Assembly: GCA_016713425.1 (NCBI GenBank)
Contig: JADJPE010000005.1
Location: forward strand, 620,001 to 684,000
Length of the DNA: 64,000 nucleotides
From: Deltaproteobacteria bacterium
GTDB taxonomy: Bacteria > Myxococcota > Kuafuiibacteriia > Kuafuiibacteriales > Kuafuiibacteriaceae
Direction of reading: 5' to 3'
The stretch's first letter is position 1; every line of letters begins with the position of its first letter. Shown here in pieces: positions 37,060 through 46,136 of this stretch. The notes beneath the pieces were generated by a model. That model worked only from the letters and a program-made list of their open reading frames with translations, did not search any database and was not told the origin of the DNA. The position numbers and the translations under genes were made by a program.

Positions 37060-39762
37060 TCAGGCCAACGTCACGATCGTCGCACCATCGCCGCCCTCGT
37101 GACTCAACGCCGGCCGTACGGAGCGCACATAGCCCGAGCTCCGCAAGTGCTCTCGCACCGCATCGCGCAAGGCGCCCGTTCCGACGCCATGGATCACGCG
37201 CACGTGCGTCGTCGCGGTGTCATAGTGGTGATCCAAGAAGGCATCGAGCCGCGCTAGACCTTCTTCGACCGAATGCCCGCGAAGGTCGAACGCCTCGGTC
37301 AGCTCGAGAGCAGAAGGCGGCGTAGCCTCCCCACCGAGACCAGAAGAACGCGGAGCCGAGCTCAAACGACCCGAACGACCCGAACCGCTCGAACCGCTCG
37401 AACCGCTCGAACCACTCGAACCACTCGAACCACTCGAACCACTCGAACCACTCGAACCACTCGGTACGCCACCCGATCGGTGGGCCAAAGACGCACCATC
37501 CGCCGCGCGTCTGTTCTTGGGTATCTTCGACGGTCTGACTTCACCCCGAGACACGCGCATCCGCATGTTGCCGATCGCGATGTGGATCTCCTTACCCGCA
37601 ACCGCCACGACCGCGGCATCTCGTCCAAGACTGGTCACGTGGACCCAGTCCCCAACCTCGATCGACGTCAGGGTCTCCGAAGACGCGAGCACGACCCGAT
37701 CGAGCTTCTCAGCTTCCTCGGCGTGAATCTTCGCGAGCTCGCTCGAAACCGTGTTCGCGACGCGCATCGCGTCGGGCGCTGAGACTTCCCCCTCCGCTTG
37801 CTGGAGGCGAGCGATCGCGGACCGCACGCGCGCACGCGTCGCCTCGATCTCGCTGAACAGAGCGGCTTGCGATTCCCGCTCGAGCTGCTCTATCCGCGCC
37901 GTGAGCGCTTGCTGAGCATCCTGAAGACGTCTCGCCTCTTCTTCGGCCGCACGTTTCGCCTTGAGAGTTTCGTCTTTGAGGTTCTCGAGCTCGGCGACGC
38001 GCTGCTCCACCGCCCCAAGCAGCGCGTCGATCTGACTCGTGCCCTCACCCGCCAGCACGCGAGCGCGGTCGACGACAGGGCTCGGAACGCCGAGCGAAGA
38101 CGCGATCTCGAGCCCGCTCGAGCTCTTCGGTACATCCAAGGTGAGTTTGTAGGTGGGTTTCATCAAGGTCGCGTCGAAGCCAGCGCCGGCGTTTCGAAAC
38201 CTCGGGTCAACGAACGGAACGGCTTTTAGTCGCTCGTAGTGGGTCGTAACCACGATGTAAGCGCCCTGGTCGGCGAGCTTCTCGAGGACCGCTTGGGCGA
38301 GCGCCTGCCCCTGAATCGGGTCGGTATCAGCACCGATTTCGTCGATCAGCACGAGCGTTCGGCTGTCGGAGCGACGAAGGATTTCGATGAGTTCGACCAT
38401 GTGAGCCGCAAAGGTCGAGAGATGCGTCGAGATCGACTGGAGGTCGCCAATCGCAACCTCGATCCGCTCGAACCAGCCCATCCGCGATCCCTCGCCGCAC
38501 GGCAGATGGAGCCCGCACCGAATCATCAGGGCAAGGAGGCCGATCGTCTTCATCGCCACCGTCTTTCCCCCCGTGTTCGGCCCGGTCAGGACCAGGACGC
38601 GTTGCGCAGGAAGAAGGCCGAGATCATTTCCGACGACGCGCGGCACGGTCGACTCCCGGACCGGCTTCAGCTCTGGCGTCGAGGTCGGACCGCCGTCGCC
38701 CTTTGCGGCGTCACCCACGCCTCCGGCGCGAGCACCAACCCCGGCGTGAGCACCAACCCCGGCGCCATCGGAAACATCGACACCACCCCCGGCGGCCGCG
38801 TCGATGGGCCCCATGCCGTCGATCGCTTGGAGGCACAGAAGCGGATGGCGGGCGTTCACGAGCGAAAAGCCAGTGCCTGGAGCATCGGGGACGATAGGCT
38901 TCGCCGTGAGATCCTCAGCCAAACGTGCCGAGGCCGTAATGACGTCGACGAGCCCGATCGCATCCATCATCGTGCAGATCGGGTCTGCGTCCTTCGCAAC
39001 AAGACCCGAAAGCCGCGACAGGATCCTGAACTCTTCTTCCTCCTGCTCACTTTGAGCGATCTTCAAACGATTGCCGAGGTCGACGAGCGCTTGCGGTTCG
39101 ATGTAAACCGTCTGACCAGATCCGGAGGCGTCGTGCACGATCCCTCGCACCTCGTTCTTGAAGGACGCCTTGATCGGGAGAACGTAGCGATCGGCGCGCA
39201 GCGTGTAATAATTCTCCTGTAGAAGCGGCTGGAGCTCGGTCGACTGGAGCATCTCGTGGAGCTGCGTTTGGACGCGTTCACGCAGGGAACGAACGCGCTG
39301 ACGAATCGGACCGAGGCTTGGCGATGCATGATCCGCAAGCTGCCCGTCCGCATCGAAGCATCGCTCGAGCTCACCGGCCAGGCGACCAAGGTCCGGATAG
39401 GCGACCACGGCCCCATAAAGAAGCGGCGCGATGTTCGCGTGCGTGGTCAGGTGCCCGCGCAACGAAGCAGCCGCCCGAATCGTCTCGGCCACCGCCCTCA
39501 GCGCACTGGCCTCGAGAACCATCGCCTTCCGGGCCAGGTCGATCGCGGCTCGCACATCTCTCGCGCCCCAGACCGGCGGCGGCTCACGTCGGCCAAGCAA
39601 CATCCGAGCTTCGCTCACCGCTTCGATACGCTCTCGAGCTTGGTCGATGCGGCGAAAAGGAACGAGCCGCCCGACCTCAATTTCCCCGAGCGGCGTGTGA
39701 ACGCGTCGAAGCAAGGCCCGCCGTATGGCGTCCAGTTCGAGGCGCTGCTGCGCGTTTTCCAT
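37060..39762 (-). CDS. mutS2: MutS2 endonuclease/ATPase with Smr domain
   Basis: About 900 residues from ATG 39762, where the family N-terminus begins (ENAQQRLELDAIRRALL). MutS2 acts on branched recombination intermediates and stalled ribosomes. Visible parts are the helical core (LRADRYVLPIKASFKNEVRG), an unusual Gly/Ala/Val-rich insert (~residues 340-385), Walker A GPNTGGKTVAMKT, signature STHLSTFAAHM, Walker B LVLIDEIGADTDP, a coiled coil and a KOW-like segment (IEVGDWVHVTSLGRDAAVVA). A linker of Ser-Gly-Ser repeats made of 9-bp units follows. The C-terminal Smr domain has FDLRGHSVEEGLARLDAFL and VRVIHGVGTGALRD. Both catalytic halves look intact. Confidence 0.95.
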   Translation of the reverse strand: MENAQQRLELDAIRRALLRRVHTPLGEIEVGRLVPFRRIDQARERIEAVSEARMLLGRREPPPVWGARDVRAAIDLARKAMVLEASALRAVAETIRAAASLRGHLTTHANIAPLLYGAVVAYPDLGRLAGELERCFDADGQLADHASPSLGPIRQRVRSLRERVQTQLHEMLQSTELQPLLQENYYTLRADRYVLPIKASFKNEVRGIVHDASGSGQTVYIEPQALVDLGNRLKIAQSEQEEEEFRILSRLSGLVAKDADPICTMMDAIGLVDVITASARLAEDLTAKPIVPDAPGTGFSLVNARHPLLCLQAIDGMGPIDAAAGGGVDVSDGAGVGAHAGVGARAGGVGDAAKGDGGPTSTPELKPVRESTVPRVVGNDLGLLPAQRVLVLTGPNTGGKTVAMKTIGLLALMIRCGLHLPCGEGSRMGWFERIEVAIGDLQSISTHLSTFAAHMVELIEILRRSDSRTLVLIDEIGADTDPIQGQALAQAVLEKLADQGAYIVVTTHYERLKAVPFVDPRFRNAGAGFDATLMKPTYKLTLDVPKSSSGLEIASSLGVPSPVVDRARVLAGEGTSQIDALLGAVEQRVAELENLKDETLKAKRAAEEEARRLQDAQQALTARIEQLERESQAALFSEIEATRARVRSAIARLQQAEGEVSAPDAMRVANTVSSELAKIHAEEAEKLDRVVLASSETLTSIEVGDWVHVTSLGRDAAVVAVAGKEIHIAIGNMRMRVSRGEVRPSKIPKNRRAADGASLAHRSGGVPSGSSGSSGSSGSSGSSGSSGSSGSSGSGRSGRLSSAPRSSGLGGEATPPSALELTEAFDLRGHSVEEGLARLDAFLDHHYDTATTHVRVIHGVGTGALRDAVREHLRSSGYVRSVRPALSHEGGDGATIVTLA
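37367..37465 (-). repeat. 9-bp in-frame repeat in the mutS2 linker, eleven copies
   Basis: Eleven units, nine of them CCGCTCGAA or CCACTCGAA on the plus strand and two diverged (ACGACCCGA). They code for the SGS-type linker between the ATPase part and the Smr nuclease domain. Confidence 0.95.
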
Positions 39763-39964
39763 GACGCATCGGTACACTACCCTGGGCCATCCGTCAGCCA
39801 GAGAGCTCACGAACGCCCCACGTCGACGCACGATTCTTCCGGAGCAACACCCCGGGCAGCACCCCGGGGAGCACATTGACAGCACACGGACAAACGCCCC
39901 GCGACACCACCCGCGCCTGACTCTCCGATTGACCCCAGGCGAGATTTCGTTCGTCTTGACGTCT

Positions 39965-40897
39965 GTGCCGATTCGAATACGCCGAGCTCTCAAGGCTTAC
40001 GCTCGACGCACGGTCCGGCTGGTTGCGGCTGTGGATTTCGCTGTCTTCATGGCTCTCGCAGGCGGCTTCGGCGCCGTTCCCGCCGAAGCCGGCGAAGCGG
40101 CACCGACCAGCAACCCATGCCTGAATGATCCGGCCTCACGGGCCTTGCTCAAGGACCTTCGTCCTGCCGCACGGGCGGCCCAGGTCGCGAGCGGCCGATC
40201 ACTCGCGGAGGGCCTCACTCAGCAACAGGCGGGCGACCACCGACTCGCGCTCGCAGCCTTCACAGAAGCCCTGAGGCTCGACCGCTCGAACGCGTTGGCG
40301 CACATCGGAGCGGCTGAAAGCATGCTCTATCTCGGCAACGACTTCGATGCGATGGCGCAACATCTCGCAACCGCACTCCTCCTGCTGCCCACGAGCGCCC
40401 GCGCCCATGATCGGTACGCGACGGTCTTGGCCGAGCTTGGCGAGGGGCAGATCGCGCGGCGACACTGGCAGTGCGCGATCGCCCAGCGTTCGGACTTCGT
40501 CGACGCTCGAATTCACCTCGCTCAGTACGCACTCGAGACCGACGATGCGAAGGAAGCGGAATCCCAGCTTCGCGAGATCCTGAAAACCGTACCCACGCAT
40601 ACCCAAGCGGCGGTCATGCTCGCGAATCTCTTGCAGTCGTCCGGGACCCCACTCGAGGCGGGTCGGCTCATCGCGCAAGTGGCCCATCACGTAGGGCGTT
40701 CCGCTGCGCTGTATCGGCGGGCGGCGGAGCTCTTCGAGCAGGGCGGCGACCAAACGACGTCGACGAGGCTGCGACACGAGGCGGATCGTCTCGATCCGCC
40801 CAAAGAGGCGAGGGTCATGCGCCCACTGAAACGCCGAGGGGCGAAAAAGGGGCGACGACCAAAGAAACCCAAACCATCGCCGAAGAGCCGGCACTAA
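39965..40897 (+). CDS. Exported TPR protein
   Basis: 310 residues from GTG 39965, chosen because it gives a normal signal peptide (IRRALKAYARRTVRLVAAVD, then FAVFMALAGGFGAVPAEAGE). Tetratricopeptide repeats fill residues ~75-270: GDHRLALAAFTEALRLDRSN, NDFDAMAQHLATALLLLPTS, DDAKEAESQLREILKTVPTH and GTPLEAGRLIAQVAHHVGRS. The C-terminus is a basic tail (KRRGAKKGRRPKKPKPSPK). TPRs mediate protein binding; the partner is unknown. It is divergent from mutS2, with about 200 bases between the starts. Confidence 0.75.
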   Translation: MPIRIRRALKAYARRTVRLVAAVDFAVFMALAGGFGAVPAEAGEAAPTSNPCLNDPASRALLKDLRPAARAAQVASGRSLAEGLTQQQAGDHRLALAAFTEALRLDRSNALAHIGAAESMLYLGNDFDAMAQHLATALLLLPTSARAHDRYATVLAELGEGQIARRHWQCAIAQRSDFVDARIHLAQYALETDDAKEAESQLREILKTVPTHTQAAVMLANLLQSSGTPLEAGRLIAQVAHHVGRSAALYRRAAELFEQGGDQTTSTRLRHEADRLDPPKEARVMRPLKRRGAKKGRRPKKPKPSPKSRH

Positions 40898-40907
40898 CCT
40901 CGACCCC

Positions 40908-41040
40908 AACCCTCGATCCCAACTCTCGATCCCAACTCTCGATCCCAACTCTCGATCCCAACTCTCGATCCCAACCCTCGATCCCAACCCTCGATCCCAA
41001 CCCTCGATCGCATCCCTCGATCCTGACCCTCGATCCTACG
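40908..41040. repeat. 13-bp tandem repeat, about ten copies, intergenic
   Basis: The unit CTCTCGATCCCAA and variants (CCCTCGATCCCAA) lies between two convergent genes. Because 13 is not a multiple of 3, its reading frame rotates, which fits a non-coding location. Later copies are more diverged. Confidence 0.92.
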
Positions 41041-41145
41041 CTCAGGGGTGAAGGGCGCGGGGTGCGGAGTGCGGGGTCTGGGCCGCTTCGGGGCCTTGGC
41101 GAAAGGTCAGCGACAGCACGACGCCCTCGGACATCGGCACCCTTT

Positions 41146-41901
41146 TCAGCGAAGGGCGGAGGTCTCGTACCGCTGCAACACTTTCTTCACGTAGGCCCGT
41201 GTTTCCGGGATATCGGGCACGTCCTGGAGACGGGCCACGCGAGTCGGCCCCGCATTGTAGGCCGCCAGCGCGAGCCGAAGAGAGCCGAAACGATCATAGA
41301 GCGATCGCAAGTAGAGCGCACCCGCCAACACATTCTGACGAGGATCGAGCGGGTCAGTCACCCCGAGCGCCTCCGCGGTACGCGGCATGAGCTGCATGAG
41401 ACCGAGGGCTCCGGCGCCCGAGGTCGCGTGAATGCGATAGCCAGACTCGGTTTGGATCACGGCGTCAATGAGCGCGGGTGGCAATCCGCTCACCGAGGCG
41501 GCCTCAGAAACGAGGTCCAGCAACTCCTGGTAGGTGAGAGCATCACGTGCGGCATCCCGCGCCTCGAGTTCGCGCTCGTACTCGAGGAGGATGACATCAT
41601 CGTCGTCGGTGTACTCCTCCGAGCGAAGCGGATAAGCAGAAAGCGGAAGACCCGGAACGATTCGACGCGAAACAAGAAACTCGACGGCCTCCATCGGGTC
41701 GTCGGCATCGACGAACCTTTCGTAGCCATCCGTCATGTGCATGGACGGGCCCATGACCTCGGCGGCGAAGGTGACGGCTTCAGCCAAATCTCCGCCGAAC
41801 GCGTCGGAAGACGAGGCCGCGGCAAGGGCCGTGGTGCTAAGCAGGAGCAGCCGCGCGACAGGTCTGCGCGCTCGGGCCCCCAAGAAATCGACACCACACA
41901 T
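41146..41901 (-). CDS. Lytic transglycosylase (SLT family)
   Basis: 251 residues. A signal peptide (ARLLLLSTTALAAASSSDAF) precedes a ~90-residue acidic region (EEYTDDDDVILLEYERELEA) and the lysozyme-like domain. The domain shows the catalytic Glu in DAVIQTESGYR, then GALGLMQLMPRTAEALGV, QNVLAGALYLRSLYDRF and LALAAYNAGPTRV. Enzymes of this kind cleave peptidoglycan with formation of 1,6-anhydro ends and often clear space for envelope machines. The catalytic Glu and the GLMQ and AYNAG motifs are all present. Confidence 0.93.
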   Translation of the reverse strand: MCGVDFLGARARRPVARLLLLSTTALAAASSSDAFGGDLAEAVTFAAEVMGPSMHMTDGYERFVDADDPMEAVEFLVSRRIVPGLPLSAYPLRSEEYTDDDDVILLEYERELEARDAARDALTYQELLDLVSEAASVSGLPPALIDAVIQTESGYRIHATSGAGALGLMQLMPRTAEALGVTDPLDPRQNVLAGALYLRSLYDRFGSLRLALAAYNAGPTRVARLQDVPDIPETRAYVKKVLQRYETSALR

Positions 41902-42033
41902 GACAACTCATTTTTCGGCCCTGAGCCCCAATGCGTTGCGCCTCTCGATGGAGGGCAAGGAGAACGAGGACTTGGCGCGCGGTCTTGGCTTGATTTGTCC
42001 CCGATTCCGGTGTTTTCCCTCCACAGCAGGTTC

Positions 42034-42900
42034 ATGAGTGACCCCATCGAACTCCGACCGCTCGGCGCCCGAGACATCGAGCGAGCCTTGGCCTTCGCGG
42101 CCGCGCGACCGGCGGAATGCGTCCTCATCGCCGGATGGATCCACGAGGGCGGGCTCACGACGGGGCGCGGCTCGCTCTTTGCCGTTGAAGACGCCGCGGG
42201 CACAATCTCGAGTCTGATCTTCATGTCCACGTCGGGCATCCTCGTCCCGGTCCTCGATGCGTCGGGCCCAGCCCAGACCGCGCATGTCTCCGCCGAAGCG
42301 GCCGCCAAGATCGCCACCCGAATCCCCGGCATGCTTCGCGTCATCGTAGGACGCCGATCGCACGCCGAGAGAATTTGGACGCACCTCGAAAACGCCGGGC
42401 TTCGAGCCCGCATGTCGCGAAATCAAGTTGGCTATGTCGCCACCGAATCAACCTTCGATCGAAATGCGCCCAAGCTTGAACTCCGGGCCGCCACGAGGAC
42501 GCACCTCGATGCACTCGTCAAAACCTCGGCGGCCATGGCCCGGGAAGAAGCTCAAGACGACCCGCAGGCGCGCAATCCAGCACTCTTTCGTGCGCGGATC
42601 GAAGAGCGCTTGGCGCTTCGTCGCGACTTTGTCTTCATCGCCGCCGAACAGCTACTCTTCAAATGCAACGTCTCCGCACTGTCGAACATCGCAGGACAGG
42701 TCGAAGGCATCTACACAGTGCCCAAACACCGCGGTCGAGGAATCGGCACGCGCGGGACCGCCGCCGCGACCGCTTGGGTGCTCAACCACGCGTCTGCGGC
42801 CAGTCTACTCGTCAACGACGACAACGGCGTTGCGATCCGAATGTACGAGTCGCTGGGATACCGCCCCGCCTTCGAGAGCCAAACGATCTTCGTGCGATGA
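42034..42900 (+). CDS. GNAT-family N-acetyltransferase
   Basis: 288 residues from ATG 42034. The C-terminal half has the acetyl-CoA site, VEGIYTVPKHRGRGIGTRGT (motif A, R-G-x-G), and later VNDDNGVAIRMYESLGYRPA (motif B). The N-terminal half (LRPLGARDIERALAFAAARP) is a degenerate GNAT-like region that is usual in this subfamily of about 280 residues. The substrate is unknown. The upstream open frame is long but overlaps other genes and repeats, and is not coding. The last ~95 bases overlap the 3' end of the convergent repeat-rich gene. Confidence 0.85.
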   Translation: MSDPIELRPLGARDIERALAFAAARPAECVLIAGWIHEGGLTTGRGSLFAVEDAAGTISSLIFMSTSGILVPVLDASGPAQTAHVSAEAAAKIATRIPGMLRVIVGRRSHAERIWTHLENAGLRARMSRNQVGYVATESTFDRNAPKLELRAATRTHLDALVKTSAAMAREEAQDDPQARNPALFRARIEERLALRRDFVFIAAEQLLFKCNVSALSNIAGQVEGIYTVPKHRGRGIGTRGTAAATAWVLNHASAASLLVNDDNGVAIRMYESLGYRPAFESQTIFVR

Positions 42901-45384
42901 CACCGAAGAGCTCGTCTCGGCGGAGACCGCATCGCCGGAGACCGCGTCGCCAGGGACCGCATCGTCGGAAACCGCGTCGCTGAAGTTCTTCCTGGCGAAG
43001 ACGTTTTCCGCCGACAGAATCTCGGCCGCGCGCTCGAAAACATCGGCGCTCAATACCTCTCGCGGGAGCGCCAGCAGCAACGCCGCGATGACCTGAACGC
43101 CGCGGCTCGTGTCCTCGCCCTCGAGCGGACGTCCCGCGACGGCCCTGACGAGGAACGCGCGTACATCGCTTGGAGAACACCAACCGGTAACGACCGTCTC
43201 AGGCTCTCTGGGAGACAGCCGGCCAGGATTCAGCGCTCGGGGAAGGTGCAAGTCAGCGATTGATGGTGGCTCAACCAGCGGATGGTCAACGGGCCCGCGA
43301 TCGATCGCGCTGTCCGCAACGAATGCTTCATCGACGGACAGCTCCTCAACCGACACCTCGTCGGCCAACACCTCATCAACCAACACCTCATCAACCGAAG
43401 CCTCATCAGCCGACACCTCACCAACCAACACCTCATCAACCGAAGCCTCATCAGCCGACACCTCGTCGGCCGACACCTCACCAGCCGACACCTCACCAGC
43501 CAACACCTCGTCGACCGAAGCCTCATCGGCCGACACCTCACCAACCAACACCTCGTCGACCGAAGCCTCATCGGCCAACACCTCGTCGACCGACACCTCG
43601 TCGACCGACACCTCGTCGACCGGCACGTTATCGTCGCCGACCTGCCCCGGATCGATGGGGGTCTCAAGAACAGCCTCGCGCGGTGGAGCTTCGAGCACCA
43701 CGGCCTCTTCGTCTTCGTCTTCGTCTTCGTCTTCGCCCAACGATTCGACCGACGCGTCCTCAGCCCACGCGAGCTCGGGAACGTCATCCCTGAGTTCCTC
43801 ATCACCAGAACGAGGCAACGAAGGCGCCTCGATCTCTGCGGCGGTCATCGCGAAGAGCGCTTCATCGTCCGCCGGTGACGGAGTCGAGTCGTCGGCGTCT
43901 TGGTCGTCCTCTCCGATCAAGTCGGCCCGGCTCGCTGTCCTCGACGCCTCATGAGCAACCCGACCGGTAGGAGACGGCGTCGACACGGCGCGGTCGGCCA
44001 CAGGGGGAGACGCCACGGGTCCGAGATACTCGTCGGCGCGCAGAGACAGCGGACTCGGGGAGGCGCCGCCGGCAACATCATGAGCTGTGGGAGGTACATG
44101 ATCAGCGCTAGACGCCAAGTCCGTCTGAGGCAAGTACTCCGCCTGAGCCGCATACTCCGCCTGAGCCGCATACTCCGCCTGAGCCGCATACTCCGCCTGA
44201 GCCGCATACGCCGCCTGAGCCGCGTAGGCCGCATACGCCGCCTGAGCCGCATACGCCGCCTGAGCCGCGTACGCCGCCTGCGCCGCGTGCTCCGCCTGAG
44301 CCGCGTGCTCCGCCTGAGCCGCGTGCTCCGCCTGAGCCGCATACGCCGCCTGAGCCGCGCGCTCCGCCTGGGCCGCAAAGTCCGCGTCAGCGGCGTGGGG
44401 AGGCGCACCGACAAATGCCCACGCGGGCAACGAGAGCGGATGCCCATCGAACCCCAAATCGCCGGGGCTATCCTGACTCGCTTCGTGGTGAGGCTCGAAG
44501 GGAAGCGGGCTCAAGAACTCTGTTTCGAGCAGCTCTGGTTCGAGAAGCTCTGGTTCGAGAAGCTCTGGCTCCGGCTCAAGCTGGGGGGACGACGCTTCTG
44601 TCCTACGCGTTGGCGGCGGGACGATCGGCAAGTCTTGAGAGGCTCCAGGCGCGATCGAGATTAGGCCCTCGACGAGCGATGCGTCGCCCTCCTCTTCGCC
44701 GGTCTCGTCAAAGTCAGAGAGCTCAATCGCTTCGACCTTGGACCCCTCATGGCCGCGCGCCGAATGCGCGAGCGCGGCCGGAGCCCCACCCTCCCGCGGA
44801 GATTGCGCGCCAGCCGATGGATAGGGCGTCGCGCTTCTTGGTCTTGGCGTTGCCGCGCCTGGCGTAGCTCTAGGCGCACCCGTCCGAGCCGCGTCGTTCG
44901 CCCTGCCGCCGCCGACATCGGCGTCAGACCTCAGGCGACCCGCAGCGTAGTGCCTTTGGAGCGCAGCCTCGATCTGCGACTCGCCCGCAAGCAGCCACCG
45001 GACGTTCGTCTGGGCGCCTGTGCAGCTCCGAAGCGCGTCCCGGGCGTCCGGGTCGAGCGGATCGGACGTCGCCACAAAAAGCGTCTCTCGATCTCCGTCG
45101 CGCTGCCGAGCAATGGGAATCATTCGATATTCGTGCGCAATCTCTCGGGGGACTAGGGCAAGTACCCGTTCGTGGATGTTTGCTTCGAGTTGGTCGCAGG
45201 TGTCGAGACCGAGCTGGCGTCCCAGCGAGTGGAGGAGCCGAATCTCAGTCGTGAGCCGGCGGGCGACGAGTATCTTCCCCAACCGAAGTCCCGTCCGCGC
45301 CTGTTCCTCGAACGCGGACCGCATCTTTTCTTCCGGCACGATCCCGAGCTCCACGAGGAGCGCGCCAAGACGCTGCTGGCCCAT
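42805..45384 (-). CDS. MshEN-domain protein with very long repeat tracts
   Basis: About 859 residues from ATG 45384 (QQRLGALLVELGIVPEEKMR). Residues 1-155 are a MshEN/GspE N-terminal domain (ARTGLRLGKILVARRLTTEI, LGRQLGLDTCDQLEANIHER, VPREIAHEYRMIPIARQRDG), a fold that binds cyclic di-GMP in MshE-type ATPases. There is no ATPase domain. Instead the protein continues with Pro/Ala/Glu-rich sequence, a tract of AAQAEY-type hexapeptides (~residues 335-425), an acidic middle and a VDEVS/VDEAS pentapeptide tract (~590-690). A short helical end contains ALLLALPREVLSADVFERAA. It could be a c-di-GMP-controlled scaffold for the polarity or gliding apparatus, but this is inference. Confidence 0.65.
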   Translation of the reverse strand: MGQQRLGALLVELGIVPEEKMRSAFEEQARTGLRLGKILVARRLTTEIRLLHSLGRQLGLDTCDQLEANIHERVLALVPREIAHEYRMIPIARQRDGDRETLFVATSDPLDPDARDALRSCTGAQTNVRWLLAGESQIEAALQRHYAAGRLRSDADVGGGRANDAARTGAPRATPGAATPRPRSATPYPSAGAQSPREGGAPAALAHSARGHEGSKVEAIELSDFDETGEEEGDASLVEGLISIAPGASQDLPIVPPPTRRTEASSPQLEPEPELLEPELLEPELLETEFLSPLPFEPHHEASQDSPGDLGFDGHPLSLPAWAFVGAPPHAADADFAAQAERAAQAAYAAQAEHAAQAEHAAQAEHAAQAAYAAQAAYAAQAAYAAYAAQAAYAAQAEYAAQAEYAAQAEYAAQAEYLPQTDLASSADHVPPTAHDVAGGASPSPLSLRADEYLGPVASPPVADRAVSTPSPTGRVAHEASRTASRADLIGEDDQDADDSTPSPADDEALFAMTAAEIEAPSLPRSGDEELRDDVPELAWAEDASVESLGEDEDEDEDEEAVVLEAPPREAVLETPIDPGQVGDDNVPVDEVSVDEVSVDEVLADEASVDEVLVGEVSADEASVDEVLAGEVSAGEVSADEVSADEASVDEVLVGEVSADEASVDEVLVDEVLADEVSVEELSVDEAFVADSAIDRGPVDHPLVEPPSIADLHLPRALNPGRLSPREPETVVTGWCSPSDVRAFLVRAVAGRPLEGEDTSRGVQVIAALLLALPREVLSADVFERAAEILSAENVFARKNFSDAVSDDAVPGDAVSGDAVSAETSSSVSSHEDRLALEGGAVSQRLVHSDRNAVVVVDE
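43330..43635 (-). repeat. 15-bp repeats coding for VDEVx/VDEAS
   Basis: About 20 units of a 15-bp sequence (plus-strand form ACCTCGTCGACCGAC) in several variants (GCCTCATCGGCCGAC and others). Higher-order blocks are duplicated too. In frame throughout. Confidence 0.9.
44115..44385 (-). repeat. 15-18-bp repeats coding for AAQAEY/AAQAAY
   Basis: About 15 units, mostly 18 bp (plus-strand form GCCGCATACTCCGCCTGA), coding for an Ala/Gln/Tyr-rich helical or fibrous tract in the MshEN protein. In frame throughout. Confidence 0.9.
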
Positions 45385-45566
45385 CAAATCGAGCCTAGTG
45401 CCGATCGGTCGCTCAAACAAAGGGCACACGCGCCCACGTTCGAGGACACCATCCGAGGACGGCCCCTGCGAGGACCGGCCCTGCAAGGAGGACAACGTCG
45501 CGAGCGCAGCGACGGGCCCGAAGGCCAAAACTTGATGCACCGCCTCATCCGCCTATAGTGGTGCGC

Positions 45567-46010
45567 ATGCGTACAGGTGTCCGAAATGCACTCATCATCG
45601 GGGGTCTCGCCGCCCTCATCGCCGCGGCCACCGTCGACGTCGATGGCGCGACGGTGCTTGGTCACCTCCGGCGTGGCCACGTGCCGCCGAGCTTTGGGGC
45701 CACGTGGACCAAACTGATCGCAAGCGCCAACGCCTTCTGGGACGAAGTGCAAGCGACCCATTTCGACGACCCCAGCCCACACGAAGACGAAGGGCCCAGA
45801 AACGCGGCCGATGAAAAGGCTCTGACGGAAAACCTTCCGCGCGACAGTGTTCGGCGCACGACCATCCTCCGAAACGCCGTGGCTAAGTCCGCCCCCCGAT
45901 CCGCGCCCACTGAATCTCGCTCGAAGACATCAGCGGTGAAGAAGACACACATCGACGAGCGGATCACGGCCGAACAAAAGAAGGCCTTGAACAAATTGCT
46001 CAAACCGTAG
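45567..46010 (+). CDS. Small membrane-anchored protein, unknown function
   Basis: 147 residues from ATG 45567. One N-terminal hydrophobic segment (RNALIIGGLAALIAAATVDV) is followed by a charged, low-complexity part (THFDDPSPHEDEGPRNAADE) and a C-terminal EQKKALNKLLKP. No family was recognised. It is divergent from the MshEN gene and about 130 bases upstream of the rhomboid gene on the same strand. Confidence 0.55.
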   Translation: MRTGVRNALIIGGLAALIAAATVDVDGATVLGHLRRGHVPPSFGATWTKLIASANAFWDEVQATHFDDPSPHEDEGPRNAADEKALTENLPRDSVRRTTILRNAVAKSAPRSAPTESRSKTSAVKKTHIDERITAEQKKALNKLLKP

Positions 46011-46136
46011 ACGAAAGAACATGATGCAGGCCGCAAGAGCAATGAAGAGCGCAAGAAGAATGAAGAGCAGCCATCGCCACGTTCGTAGACGTCAGGAACG
46101 CATCGGGACGAAGGCGAGGGCCATGCGAGTCGGATC

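Noticed and set aside
40908..41040. Possible CRISPR array or replication iterons
   Set aside because: Units of 13 bp directly abut with no spacers, and no replication or cas gene is nearby.
40471..42033. Long upstream extension of the GNAT reading frame
   Set aside because: It crosses the TPR gene, the 13-bp repeat and the transglycosylase gene. GNAT homology begins only at the ATG at 42034.
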